DNA from: Streptomyces cacaoi
GTDB lineage: Bacteria > Actinomycetota > Actinomycetes > Streptomycetales > Streptomycetaceae
DNA: 64,000 nucleotides
Reading direction: 5' to 3'
Assembly (NCBI RefSeq): GCF_006539165.1
Contig: NZ_BJMM01000002.1
Coordinates: forward strand, 496,001 to 560,000
The notes beneath the pieces are model-generated. The model was not told the DNA's origin. It did not search any database and saw only the letters and a list, made by a program, of their open reading frames with translations. Shown here one piece after another: positions 53,096 through 61,914 of this stretch (position 1 is its first letter; each line of letters opens with the position of its first letter). The position numbers and the translations under genes are program-made.

Positions 53096-56000
53096 ACGCC
53101 GCACAGCCAGCGCACACCGCACGCCCCACGAGCCCCGCGGCCTCTGCGGCACCGGCGACTGCTGCGAACCCCGCGAACTCCCCGACTGCTGCGAACCCCG
53201 CGGAACCCGTGAGCGTGCACGGGTCCTCCAGCGCACCCCGGCAGGAGGAGGCCGATCCGCTGTCGGCCGGGCTGGAGCGGCTGGACGCCGTCAGCCGCGC
53301 CGCGATGGACCGGCTGCTGCGCCCCGCGCTGCCCGCCCGCGAACCGGAACTCGCCGCCGCCCTGCGCGCCGCGCCCCGGCACCGTGCGCTGCTGCGCCGC
53401 TGGCTGGCCACGCTGTGCCGCGCCGGGCTGCTCGCCCGCGACCCCGACGGCACGTTCCGCGCCGCCGCCCCCGCGCCCCCGTACCGGCCCGGTCAACTCG
53501 CCGACGCATACGCCGCGTTGGGGTTCCCGCCGGAGATGGCCCGCTACCACCGGGCCGCCCTCGACCGCCTGGCGGATCTGCTGAGCGACCGGATCAGCGC
53601 ACAGCACCTGCTGTTCACCGGCCCCGGGCACGACGCCGCCCACGGGCCGGAGGCGGCGGCCGGGAGCGCGGCGCACGGTGTCCTCGGTGCCTACCAGCGC
53701 AATGTGTTCACCGCGTGGCTCAACGACCGCTGCGGGCAGCTGGCGCGTACCGCGGTGGCGCGCCGGGGCCGCCGCGCACGGGTGGTGGAGCTGGGCGGCG
53801 GGGCCGGTGTGACGACCGAGGCCGTCCTCGGTGCGCTGGCCGGGGCGCCACGGCTGTGCCCCGAGTACCTGTTCACCGATGTCTCACGGCTGTTCACCGC
53901 TGCCGCGGAGCGGATACCGGGCGTGCGCACCGCGCTGCTCGACATCGACGCCGACTTTCCCGCGCAGGGGTTCGCCGACGGCAGCGCGGACGTGGTGATT
54001 GCCGGCAACGTCCTGCACAACGCCGCCGACCTGCCGGCCACGCTGCGGCGCATCCGCCGACTCCTGTCTCCGGGCGGCGAGTTGCTCGTCCTCGACTCCG
54101 TGCGGGACACCGATGCCGTCCTCACCTCCCTGCACTTCCTGCTCTCTCCGCCGGCCGGATCCGAGCACGCCGACGATCCCCGTACCCGGTTCGCCGACCG
54201 GCGGTCCGGCACCGACGACGTCTTCCCCGATGCGGCGGCCTGGCGGGAGGAGCTGACGGGCGCCGGTTTCACCGTGTGTGCCACCCTGCCGCCGGAGGGG
54301 TCGCCGTACGCCGCCGCCGGTCAACTGCTGTGGCACGCCACGGCGGACCCGGAGCCGCGCGACGGGAGCGCCGGGCCGTCCCGGTCCGCGCGGCCCGCGA
54401 CCGGGCTCCGGTTCGCCGACGCCGAACCCGACGCCGTGGTCTGCGAGATCGACGGGACGGCGTACCGCGCCGACGAGGTGGAGCGGGCCGTGCACGACGG
54501 CGGACGCGCCGGAGTGCCGCACACCGCACGGGAGTTCTTCGCCGCCGTCGCCGCCGTCCTGACCGCCTCTCCGCCGCTCCCGGCAGTCGGCACCCCGGGC
54601 ACGCCCCCGCCGTGCACCGCCGTCCTCGCCGGGGACCGGGCGGGGGCGCGGGCGGCGGTGGAGACCTGGGCGCGCGGCGGTCGCGTCGTCTGCGCGGCAC
54701 CGGACATCCCCGCCGCGCGGCTGCTCGCCCTGCTGGAGCGCGACGCCGTCACCGAGGCCGTACTGCCGCTGTCCTCCGTGCGGACGCTGCCGCGCGAGCC
54801 CGCCGCCGTGCTCACCGACCTCTCGACGCTCGCCCGGGTGCGCTGCACCGGCGGGGAGCCCACCGCGCAGGACACCGAAGCCTGGGCCGGGTTGGGCCCC
54901 GCGCCGGAGGCCGAGCTGTCCGGTCCCGCGCCGGAGGCCGAACTGTCCGGTCCCGCACCGGCCGAGCTGTCCGGCCCCGCACCGGACGGGAGCGCTCCGC
55001 CCGGCGGGGAGCACCCGGTCCGGAACGGCAGCACCGGCGGCGGCTCGGGCCGTACCGTCGGCGGCACGGCCGGTACGGGAGGCAGCTCGGACAGTGCCGG
55101 CGGCGGCACGGCCGGCACCGGTGGCAGCTCGGACAGTGCCGGTGGCTACGGCGGCACGGGCACGGGCACGGAAGCCGGGGAGCCGGGCGCCGGTCGCCGG
55201 GAGCCGGGCGCCGGTCGCCGGGAGGCGGTCGCCGGTCGCGGGGAGCCGGACGCCGGGCCGGACAGCCCGGTCACGCTCGCCGCTGCCGCGGGTGACGCCG
55301 CGCTGGACGGCGTCGACCAGCAGGCGGCGGTGGCCGCGGCCCGCGAAGTGGACCGCGCCGCGCTGCACACCATGCTGGGCACGCTGCGCCGCGCGGGCTG
55401 CTTCACCTCGCCCGCCGAGCAGCACACCGAGGCGCAGATCCGCACCGCCACCGGTGCCGCGCCCGCACACCACCGGCTGCTGCGCCGCTGGCTCACCGTC
55501 CTCACCGCCGAGGGACTGCTCGAAGAGGGGGCGGACGGTGCCTTCCGGCGCGTGCCCGGCCCGGAGTCGGGCACCGCGCCCGACCGGGTCTGGGAACGGG
55601 CCCGGCGGCGCTGGCTGGAGGTGTACGGCGCGGCGGACACCGTGGACCACGCGCGGCGCTGCGCCGAGGAGCTGCCCGCGTTGCTGCGCGGCGAGCACAG
55701 CGCGGCCCGACTCCTCTTCCCCGAGGGCGGTTTGGGGCATGCCCGTGCGCTGTACCGGGAGAGCGCCACCGCCCGCTACCAGCACCACGCGGCAGCCGAA
55801 CTGGCCGCGGCACAGCTGCGTGCCCGGTCCGGGGCGGGCCGGCCCCACGTCCTGGAGGCCGGCGGCGGCACCGGGACCACCACGGAGGTCCTGCTCCCCG
55901 CGCTGCACCGGCTGCCGGGCCCGCCCGTCGACTATCTGTTCACCGACGTGTCGCCGTTCTTCCTCGGCCATGCCAGGGAGCGCTTCGGCGACCGCGTGCG

Positions 56001-56394
56001 CTACGGACTGCTGGACATCGACGGCGATCCGCTGGACCAGGGCCACCGCCCGGGAGAGGCCGATGTCGTGGTGGCCGGGGGAGTGCTCAACGCCGCCGTC
56101 GACACCGACGCCTCCGTGCGCGGGCTGGCCCGGCTGCTGACGCCGGGCGGGCTGCTGGTGCTGACGGAGCCGACCACCGAGGAGTACTGGGTGCTGGTGA
56201 CCCAGGGCTTCTCGATGGCCGCACCGCGGGACGCGCGTGCCGCCACGGGCGCCAGCTTTCTGACCCGGGCGCAGTGGCTCGCCGTGCTCGACGGCGCGGG
56301 GCTGCGGCCGGTGGCCGATCTCCCCGGCCCGGGGCACCCGCTGGAGCCGCTGGGCCACCGGGTGTTCGCCGCCCGCGCCCCCGGCACCCACTGA
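53092..56394 (+). CDS. Tandem methyltransferase protein with A-domain relic
   Basis: An 1100-residue protein unlike standard tailoring enzymes. A Pro/Ala-rich N-terminus (1-60) leads to MT1: winged-helix part (HRALLRRWLATLCRAGLL ~100), then VVELGGGAG (~231) and YLFTD. A middle segment (~450-600) reads like the start and A4-A5 part of an adenylation domain (GGRVV, then VTEAVL, then TGGEPTA) but lacks the TSGSTG loop. A repeat-rich linker follows (~600-735; PAPEAELSG copies, Gly/Ser repeats, EPGAGRR copies). MT2 repeats the plan: HRLLRRWLTVLTAEGLL (~845), VLEAGGGTG (~919), YLFTD. Both MTs resemble the one embedded in the PchF-like NRPS. GTG 53092 overlaps the upstream stop. Role: probably C- or N-methylation of carrier-bound intermediates. 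Confidence 0.8.
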   Translation: MNAAQPAHTARPTSPAASAAPATAANPANSPTAANPAEPVSVHGSSSAPRQEEADPLSAGLERLDAVSRAAMDRLLRPALPAREPELAAALRAAPRHRALLRRWLATLCRAGLLARDPDGTFRAAAPAPPYRPGQLADAYAALGFPPEMARYHRAALDRLADLLSDRISAQHLLFTGPGHDAAHGPEAAAGSAAHGVLGAYQRNVFTAWLNDRCGQLARTAVARRGRRARVVELGGGAGVTTEAVLGALAGAPRLCPEYLFTDVSRLFTAAAERIPGVRTALLDIDADFPAQGFADGSADVVIAGNVLHNAADLPATLRRIRRLLSPGGELLVLDSVRDTDAVLTSLHFLLSPPAGSEHADDPRTRFADRRSGTDDVFPDAAAWREELTGAGFTVCATLPPEGSPYAAAGQLLWHATADPEPRDGSAGPSRSARPATGLRFADAEPDAVVCEIDGTAYRADEVERAVHDGGRAGVPHTAREFFAAVAAVLTASPPLPAVGTPGTPPPCTAVLAGDRAGARAAVETWARGGRVVCAAPDIPAARLLALLERDAVTEAVLPLSSVRTLPREPAAVLTDLSTLARVRCTGGEPTAQDTEAWAGLGPAPEAELSGPAPEAELSGPAPAELSGPAPDGSAPPGGEHPVRNGSTGGGSGRTVGGTAGTGGSSDSAGGGTAGTGGSSDSAGGYGGTGTGTEAGEPGAGRREPGAGRREAVAGRGEPDAGPDSPVTLAAAAGDAALDGVDQQAAVAAAREVDRAALHTMLGTLRRAGCFTSPAEQHTEAQIRTATGAAPAHHRLLRRWLTVLTAEGLLEEGADGAFRRVPGPESGTAPDRVWERARRRWLEVYGAADTVDHARRCAEELPALLRGEHSAARLLFPEGGLGHARALYRESATARYQHHAAAELAAAQLRARSGAGRPHVLEAGGGTGTTTEVLLPALHRLPGPPVDYLFTDVSPFFLGHARERFGDRVRYGLLDIDGDPLDQGHRPGEADVVVAGGVLNAAVDTDASVRGLARLLTPGGLLVLTEPTTEEYWVLVTQGFSMAAPRDARAATGASFLTRAQWLAVLDGAGLRPVADLPGPGHPLEPLGHRVFAARAPGTH

Positions 56395-56605
56395 ACCGGC
56401 GCCGCACCACCGGCAGTCCGGCCCTTCCCGCCCGAGAACAGGGCCGGGGGAATCCAGCCCGGAATCCAGGCCCGGAAACCAGGCCCGGAACCAGGCCCGG
56501 AGGCCCGGCCCCGGAACCAGGACCCCCGAAGACGGGCCCCGGAAACAGGGCCCGGCAGACGTGAACCGGCAGACATGAACCGTAAGACGTGAACCGAGGA
56601 GCACC
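56395..56605 (+). repeat. Repeat-rich spacer
   Basis: GGAAnCCAGGCCC-type units (about 56459-56525) are followed by three 14-bp copies of the CAGACRTGAACCGN type at 56556-56569, 56570-56583 and 56584-56597. The last copy runs into the ribosome site of the asparagine synthetase gene. No promoter is obvious. Confidence 0.7.
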
Positions 56606-58447
56606 ATGTGCGGAATCACCGGCTGGGTGGCGTTCGAGCAGGACCTCACCGGCCAGGGAGACACCGTCGCCGCCATGACCGCCACGCTCGCCGAGCGCGG
56701 CCCTGACGAGTCCGGCACCCGCCTGTTCCGGCACGCGGCGCTGGGCCACCGCAGGCTCGCCGTCATCGACCCGCCCGGCGGCCGGCAGCCGATGACGGCC
56801 GGAACACCGGCGGGGCCGGTCACCCTCGTCCACTCCGGGGAGGTGTACAACCACACCGCGCTGCGGGCCGAACTCACCGCGCGCGGCCACCGGTTCACCA
56901 CCCGCAGCGACACCGAGGTGGTCCTGCGCGGCTATCTGGAGTGGGGCGAGGCGGTCGCCGAACGCCTCACCGGGATGTACGCCTTCGCGCTGTGGGACGA
57001 ACGGCGGCAGCGGCTCGTGCTGGTCCGCGACCGGATGGGCGTCAAACCGCTGTATCTGCACCGCACGCACGACGGGCTGCTGTTCGGCTCCGAGCCCAAG
57101 GCCGTGCTCGCCAACCCGGTCTTCCCGCGCCGGGTGGACACCGGCTGTCTGCGCGAACTGGCGGGCTTCACCAAGGCCCCCGGCTGGTCGCTGTGGAAGG
57201 ACCTGCGCGAGGTCGAGCCGGGCACCGTGGTCACCGTGGACCGGGCCGGGATGCGTGAGCGCACCTACTGGCGGCTGGAGACCACCGAGCACACCGACGA
57301 CGCGGAGACCACCGTCGAGCGCGTCGCCGCGCTGCTCGGGGAGATCATGCCGCAGCAGCTCGTCTCGGACGTGCCGCAGTGCGTGCTGCTCTCCGGAGGG
57401 CTCGACTCCAGCGCCGTCACCGCGCTCGCCGCCCGCCACCAGCGGGAGACCGGCGGCAAACTGCGCACGTTCTCCGTCGACTTCGCCGGATACGAGGAGA
57501 ACTTCCGCCCGGACGAGCTGCGCGAGACCCCCGACGCGCCCTACATCCGCGAGGTCGTCGCACACCTCGGCGCCGACCACCGCACGGTGCTGCTCGACTC
57601 CCGGTCCCTGCTGGATCCCGCGCTGCGCCGTGCCGTGGTCGGTGCCCGGGACATGCCCATCGGGCTGGGCGACATCGACAGCTCCATGCTGCTGCTGTTC
57701 CGGGCCATCCGGGAGCAGGCGACCGTGGCGCTGTCCGGCGAGTTCGCCGACGAACTCTTCGGCGGATACGCCTGGTTCCACCACCCCGCCGCCCGGGACG
57801 CCGACACCTTCCCCTGGCTCGCCTTCCAGAACACCTACACCGCCGACCGGACCGAGCCGCTGCGCCCCGAGCTGCGGGAGGCCCTCGACATCGGCGGCTA
57901 TGTCGCCGACGAGTACGCGAGCGCCGTCGCCCGGGTCGAGCACCTGCCCGGCGAGGACGCCTTCGAGCGGCGGATGCGCACCAGCAGCCATCTGCACATC
58001 ACCCGGCTGGTGCGGGCCATGCTCGACCGGAAGGACCGGATGTCCATGGCCGCCGGCCTGGAGGTCCGGGTCCCCTTCGCCGACCACCGGCTGGTCGAGT
58101 ACGTCTACAACGCGCCCTGGGCGCTGAAGACCGTGGACGGCCGGGAGAAGGGGCTGCTGCGCCAGGCCGTCGCCCCGCTGCTGCCCCGCTCGGTGACGGA
58201 GCGGGTCAAGAGCCCCTACCCGTCCACCCAGGACACCGGATACGCCGCGGCCCTCCAGCGCCAGGCCCGCGACGTCCTCGCGGACCGCGACCACCAGGTG
58301 TTCGCCGTCTTCGACCGCGACTGGGTGCGGCGCACCGCCGACGCCGCCCCGGCGGCCGTGACCGGTGCCGCCCGCACCGGCCTGGAACGGTTCCTCGACT
58401 TCCACGTGTGGTCCGACGCCTACGACCCGGAGCTGACCGTGCCCTGA
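56606..58447 (+). CDS. Glutamine-dependent asparagine synthetase (AsnB-like)
   Basis: A 613-residue two-domain enzyme. The N-terminal glutaminase has Cys2 (MCGITGWV), the HRRLAVID arginine and SDTEVVL; the E. coli NGEIYNH motif reads SGEVYNH here, as in other actinobacterial members. The synthetase domain has the ATP loop SGGLDSS (near residue 268). It should form an amide on a carboxylate using glutamine nitrogen and ATP. In a metallophore cluster the target may be the product acid or a small building block rather than aspartate (inference). ATG 56606 follows GAGGAGC. Confidence 0.9.
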   Translation: MCGITGWVAFEQDLTGQGDTVAAMTATLAERGPDESGTRLFRHAALGHRRLAVIDPPGGRQPMTAGTPAGPVTLVHSGEVYNHTALRAELTARGHRFTTRSDTEVVLRGYLEWGEAVAERLTGMYAFALWDERRQRLVLVRDRMGVKPLYLHRTHDGLLFGSEPKAVLANPVFPRRVDTGCLRELAGFTKAPGWSLWKDLREVEPGTVVTVDRAGMRERTYWRLETTEHTDDAETTVERVAALLGEIMPQQLVSDVPQCVLLSGGLDSSAVTALAARHQRETGGKLRTFSVDFAGYEENFRPDELRETPDAPYIREVVAHLGADHRTVLLDSRSLLDPALRRAVVGARDMPIGLGDIDSSMLLLFRAIREQATVALSGEFADELFGGYAWFHHPAARDADTFPWLAFQNTYTADRTEPLRPELREALDIGGYVADEYASAVARVEHLPGEDAFERRMRTSSHLHITRLVRAMLDRKDRMSMAAGLEVRVPFADHRLVEYVYNAPWALKTVDGREKGLLRQAVAPLLPRSVTERVKSPYPSTQDTGYAAALQRQARDVLADRDHQVFAVFDRDWVRRTADAAPAAVTGAARTGLERFLDFHVWSDAYDPELTVP

Positions 58448-58749
58448 CCCATCCTTCCGGTTCAGCCCCCGGTTCAGCCCCCGGCCCCGGCCCCGGCACC
58501 GGCACCGGCACGGTCCGCCGCTGCCCCGCAGGGTGCCGAACCCGCCGCGCACGGTCCGCCCTTGTCACGCACAGTGCCGAACCCGCCTCGCACGGCCCCG
58601 CACGTCCCGGCCCCGGCACACCCGCCGACCGCCGGGGCGGACAACCGCCGTCGCCCCCGCCCACCGCACCACCCGCACCACCCGACGACCGCCGCACACC
58701 CGACGACCGCCGCACACCCGGCGGCCCACCGCACGACAGGAGCACCCAC
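58448..58749 (+). repeat. 302-nt repeat-rich spacer
   Basis: There is no gene with family support. It holds CCGGTTCAGCCC and GGCACC tandem units (about 58458-58511), a duplicated GTGCCGAACCCGCC segment (58533 and 58573 areas) and CCGCACACCCGACGA tandem copies (about 58680-58728). The P450 ribosome site follows directly. Confidence 0.65.
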
Positions 58750-59997
58750 ATGACCGCGCCCACCCCGCCACTGCCCCTGGGAGAGGAGTTCATCCAGGAC
58801 GCCCACACCGTCGCCGCCCGGCTGCGGTCGACGGCGCCGGTCCGCTTCGTCGAACTGCCCGGTGGTTTCCCGGTCTGGCTGGTCACCGGGCACGCCGAGG
58901 CCCGCGCCGCCGTCACCGATCCGCGGCTGAGCAGCCACGGCGTCTACGACCGGCTGGAGCGGATGCGCCTCGGCGACGGTGCCGACACCGAGAGCAGGTT
59001 CGCCCCCGAACTCGCCCGCAACCTGCTCAACCTGGACCCGCCGGACCACACCCGGCTGCGCTCCCTGCTCACCAAGGTGTTCACCGCCCGTGCCGTCGCC
59101 CCGCTGCGCCCCCGGATCGAGGCCATCGCCGACGAACTGCTCGACGCCATGGAGGCCGACGACGCGGCGGAGACCCCCGGCGGGGCCGGGGAGCACCGCG
59201 ATCTGCTCGCCGACTACGCCCTCCCACTGCCCATCCGCGTCATCTGCGAACTGCTCGGCGTCCCCTTCGCCGACCGCGACCGGTTCACGGCCTGGTCGCG
59301 CACCATGGTCGCCGCCGGCACCCCGGACGAGATCGGCGCCGCCTCCCTGCGCATGGCCGGATATCTGGGGGACCTCGTCGAGCGCAAGCGCGCACACCCG
59401 GGCGAGGATCTGCTGACCCGGCTCGTGCACGTCAGCGAGGACGGCGACCGGCTCTCCCGCAACGAGCTGATCTCCACCGCCCTCGTCCTGCTCACCGGCG
59501 GCTTCGAGACCACCGTCAACCTCATCGGCAGCGGCACCCTGGCGCTGCTGCGCCACCCCGACCAGCTCGCCCTGCTGCGCGAACGCCCCGAGCTGCTGCC
59601 GGGCGCCGTCGAGGAGTTCCTGCGCTACGAGACGCCCAACAACCTCTCCTCGCCCCGGTACGCGACCGAGCCCGTCGAACTCGGCGGTGTCACCGTCCCC
59701 GAGGGGCACTTCGTGATGGTCTCCTGGCTCGCCGCCAACCGCGACGTCCGCTTCGCCGCACCCGACCGGCTCGACATCACCCGGCCCGCCGCCGGCCATC
59801 TCGCCTTCGGTCACGGCATCCACCACTGCGTCGGCGCCCCGCTGGCCCGGCTGGAGGGCGAGATCGCCTTCGGCCGGCTGCTCGCCCGGTTCCCCGGCCT
59901 CGCCCTCGCCGCCGCACCGGAGAACCTGCGCTGGCGGCACTCCACCGCCATGCACGGACTGGAGGAGCTACCGGTACGGCTGCACCCCGCACCTTGA
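58750..59997 (+). CDS. Cytochrome P450, first of the metallophore cluster
   Basis: A 415-residue P450 of CYP107-like form: oxygen-binding helix TGGFETT (near residue 248), K-helix EFLR, heme loop FGHGIHHCVG (near residue 355), all intact. ATG 58750 follows ACAGGAGCACCC. It probably hydroxylates the aryl or thiazoline core or oxidises a thiazoline to a thiazole. No ferredoxin lies beside it; a cellular one must serve. Confidence 0.92.
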   Translation: MTAPTPPLPLGEEFIQDAHTVAARLRSTAPVRFVELPGGFPVWLVTGHAEARAAVTDPRLSSHGVYDRLERMRLGDGADTESRFAPELARNLLNLDPPDHTRLRSLLTKVFTARAVAPLRPRIEAIADELLDAMEADDAAETPGGAGEHRDLLADYALPLPIRVICELLGVPFADRDRFTAWSRTMVAAGTPDEIGAASLRMAGYLGDLVERKRAHPGEDLLTRLVHVSEDGDRLSRNELISTALVLLTGGFETTVNLIGSGTLALLRHPDQLALLRERPELLPGAVEEFLRYETPNNLSSPRYATEPVELGGVTVPEGHFVMVSWLAANRDVRFAAPDRLDITRPAAGHLAFGHGIHHCVGAPLARLEGEIAFGRLLARFPGLALAAAPENLRWRHSTAMHGLEELPVRLHPAP

Positions 59998-60219
59998 CCC
60001 CGCCCGTCCGCCGCCAGACCGAAGGACCGGCGACCGAGCACGAAGCGGGAGCCACTCACGCGCGAGAGCGCGAAGCCGAGCCGGAACGACGCGCGAGAGC
60101 GCGACGCGCGAGAGCACGACGCGGGCCGGCGCGACCGCACGCGAGCACGGCCCGCGAGAGCACAGCCCCGCGACAGCACGACGCACGACACGAAGGAACA
60201 GAAGGACGAGGACGACACC
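59998..60219 (+). repeat. Spacer with CGCGAGAGC repeats
   Basis: A CGCGAGAGCRCGA unit recurs several times between about 60060 and 60170, with degenerate copies. It lies between the P450 and the salicylate ligase and contains no gene. Confidence 0.6.
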
Positions 60220-61914
60220 GTGCCCCAGCTCGACGGATTCACCCCCTGGCCCCGGCAGTTCGCCGACCGGTACCGCGCCGCCGGCCTCTGGAGCGGCACC
60301 ACTCTCGGCGCCGTCCTGCGCGACAGCGCCCACCGCACCCCCGGCCGTACCGCCCTCGTCGACGGCGACCGCCGCTGGACGTACGCGGAACTCGACGCCG
60401 CCGCCGACCGCGTGGCCGACGGGCTGCGCGCCCACCGGCTGCACCCGGGCAGCCGCCTGCTGGTGCACCTGCCGAACAGCTCCGAGTTCGTCACCCTGCT
60501 GTTCGGCTGCTTCCGGGCCGCCGTCGTCCCGGTGCTCGCGCTGCCCGCGCACCGGGAGAGCGAACTGACGCACCTGGCCCGGCTCTCCGGCGCCGAGGCG
60601 TATGTGCTGCACGCCGACGGCCACGAGCAGCACCGGCTCGCCCACGCGGTCACCGGCGCCGCCCCCACCGTCCGGCACGTCTTCGCCGCCGGTCCGGAAC
60701 GGCCCGGCCCCTGGGCCCCGTTCGCGGCGCTGCTCGGCCGGGACCGGGCGGACGGAACCGAGCCCGCACGCGGCGCCGGAACCCCGCCGGACCCCACCCC
60801 GGGCCCCGGCCCCGCGCATTCCGCCGCCGACTCCGCGCACCCCGGGGATGTCGCCGTGCTGCTGCTGTCCGGCGGCACCACCGGGCCGCCCAAGCTGATA
60901 CCGCGCACCCACGACGACTACGCCTACAACGTGCGCGCCTCGGCACGCGCCGCGGGCTTCGACGCGCACACCGTCACGCTCGTCGCGCTGCCCGCCGCCC
61001 ACAACTTCGCCCTCGCCTGCCCCGGACTGCTCGGCACCCTGTGCACCGGTGGCACCGTCGTGCTGAGCCCCGGGCCCGACCCGGAGACGGCGTTCCCGCT
61101 CCTCGCGCGGGAGCGCGTGACCACCGTCGCGCTGGTCCCGCCGCTGGTGCTGGCCTGGCTGGACGCGGCGGAACTCCTCGACCCGGACCTGAGCAGCCTC
61201 GCACTCCTCCAGGCCGGCGGCTCCCGGCTGAAGGAGGAGGCCGCGCGCCGGGTGCGCCCGGTGCTCGGCTGCGCCCTCCAGCAGGTGTACGGCATGGCCG
61301 AGGGGCTGTTGAACCTCACCCGGCTCGACGACCCCGAGGAACTGGTGCGCACCACCCAGGGCAGGCCGCTGTCGGAGGCCGACGAGGTGCGCGTCGTCAC
61401 GCCCGACGGAACCTCCGTACCGCCGGGCGAGGCAGGCGAGTTGTGGGTGCGCGGCCCCTATACCCTGCGCGGCTACTACCGCGCCGAGGAGCACAACCGC
61501 ACGGCCTTCACCCCGGACGGCTACTTCCGCACCGGTGACCTGGTCCGCACCCTGCCCACCGGCCATCTCGTCGTCGAGGGCCGGGTGAAGGACGTCATCA
61601 ACCGGGGCGGGGACAAGGTTCCGGTGGAGGAGGTGGAGAACCATCTGCTGGCCCACCCCGCGGTGCACGACGTGGCGCTGGTCGGCTTCCCGGACGCGGA
61701 GATGGGCGAGCGCACCTGCGCGTTCGTCGTGCCACACGGTCCGGACGAGCCCACCCGCCGGGACCTGGTGGCGCATCTGACCCGGCGCGGCGTCGCCGCC
61801 TTCAAACTGCCCGACCGGGTGCGGACCCTGGCCGTCTTCCCCCGCACGGGAGCCGGCAAGGTCGACCGTGCCGCGCTGGCCCGGACCCTCACCACGCCCG
61901 AGGAGACCCGATGA
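60220..61914 (+). CDS. Salicylate-AMP ligase (YbtE/EntE-like)
   Basis: A 564-residue stand-alone adenylation enzyme: SGGTTGPPKLIPR (A3), YGMAEGLLNLTRLDD (A5, the aryl-acid ligase form), YFRTGDL, RVKDVINRGGDKV (A8) and GAGKVDRAAL (A10). It activates salicylate as the adenylate and loads it on the aryl carrier domain at the start of the NRPS beginning at 63548. A Pro/Gly/Ala-rich insert (near residues 185-210) is unusual. GTG 60220 has GAAGGACGAGG upstream. The next P450 gene overlaps its stop. Confidence 0.94.
   Translation: MPQLDGFTPWPRQFADRYRAAGLWSGTTLGAVLRDSAHRTPGRTALVDGDRRWTYAELDAAADRVADGLRAHRLHPGSRLLVHLPNSSEFVTLLFGCFRAAVVPVLALPAHRESELTHLARLSGAEAYVLHADGHEQHRLAHAVTGAAPTVRHVFAAGPERPGPWAPFAALLGRDRADGTEPARGAGTPPDPTPGPGPAHSAADSAHPGDVAVLLLSGGTTGPPKLIPRTHDDYAYNVRASARAAGFDAHTVTLVALPAAHNFALACPGLLGTLCTGGTVVLSPGPDPETAFPLLARERVTTVALVPPLVLAWLDAAELLDPDLSSLALLQAGGSRLKEEAARRVRPVLGCALQQVYGMAEGLLNLTRLDDPEELVRTTQGRPLSEADEVRVVTPDGTSVPPGEAGELWVRGPYTLRGYYRAEEHNRTAFTPDGYFRTGDLVRTLPTGHLVVEGRVKDVINRGGDKVPVEEVENHLLAHPAVHDVALVGFPDAEMGERTCAFVVPHGPDEPTRRDLVAHLTRRGVAAFKLPDRVRTLAVFPRTGAGKVDRAALARTLTTPEETR

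Noticed and set aside
56820..56860. Loss of a glutaminase residue in the asparagine synthetase (SGEVYNH for NGEIYNH)
   Set aside because: From family knowledge, actinobacterial AsnB proteins often have Ser at this position, so it is not evidence of lost glutaminase activity.
58562..58753. Short plus-strand frame in the spacer before the P450
   Set aside because: The codons come from CCGCACACC-type repeats; the ribosome site there serves the P450 ATG at 58750.
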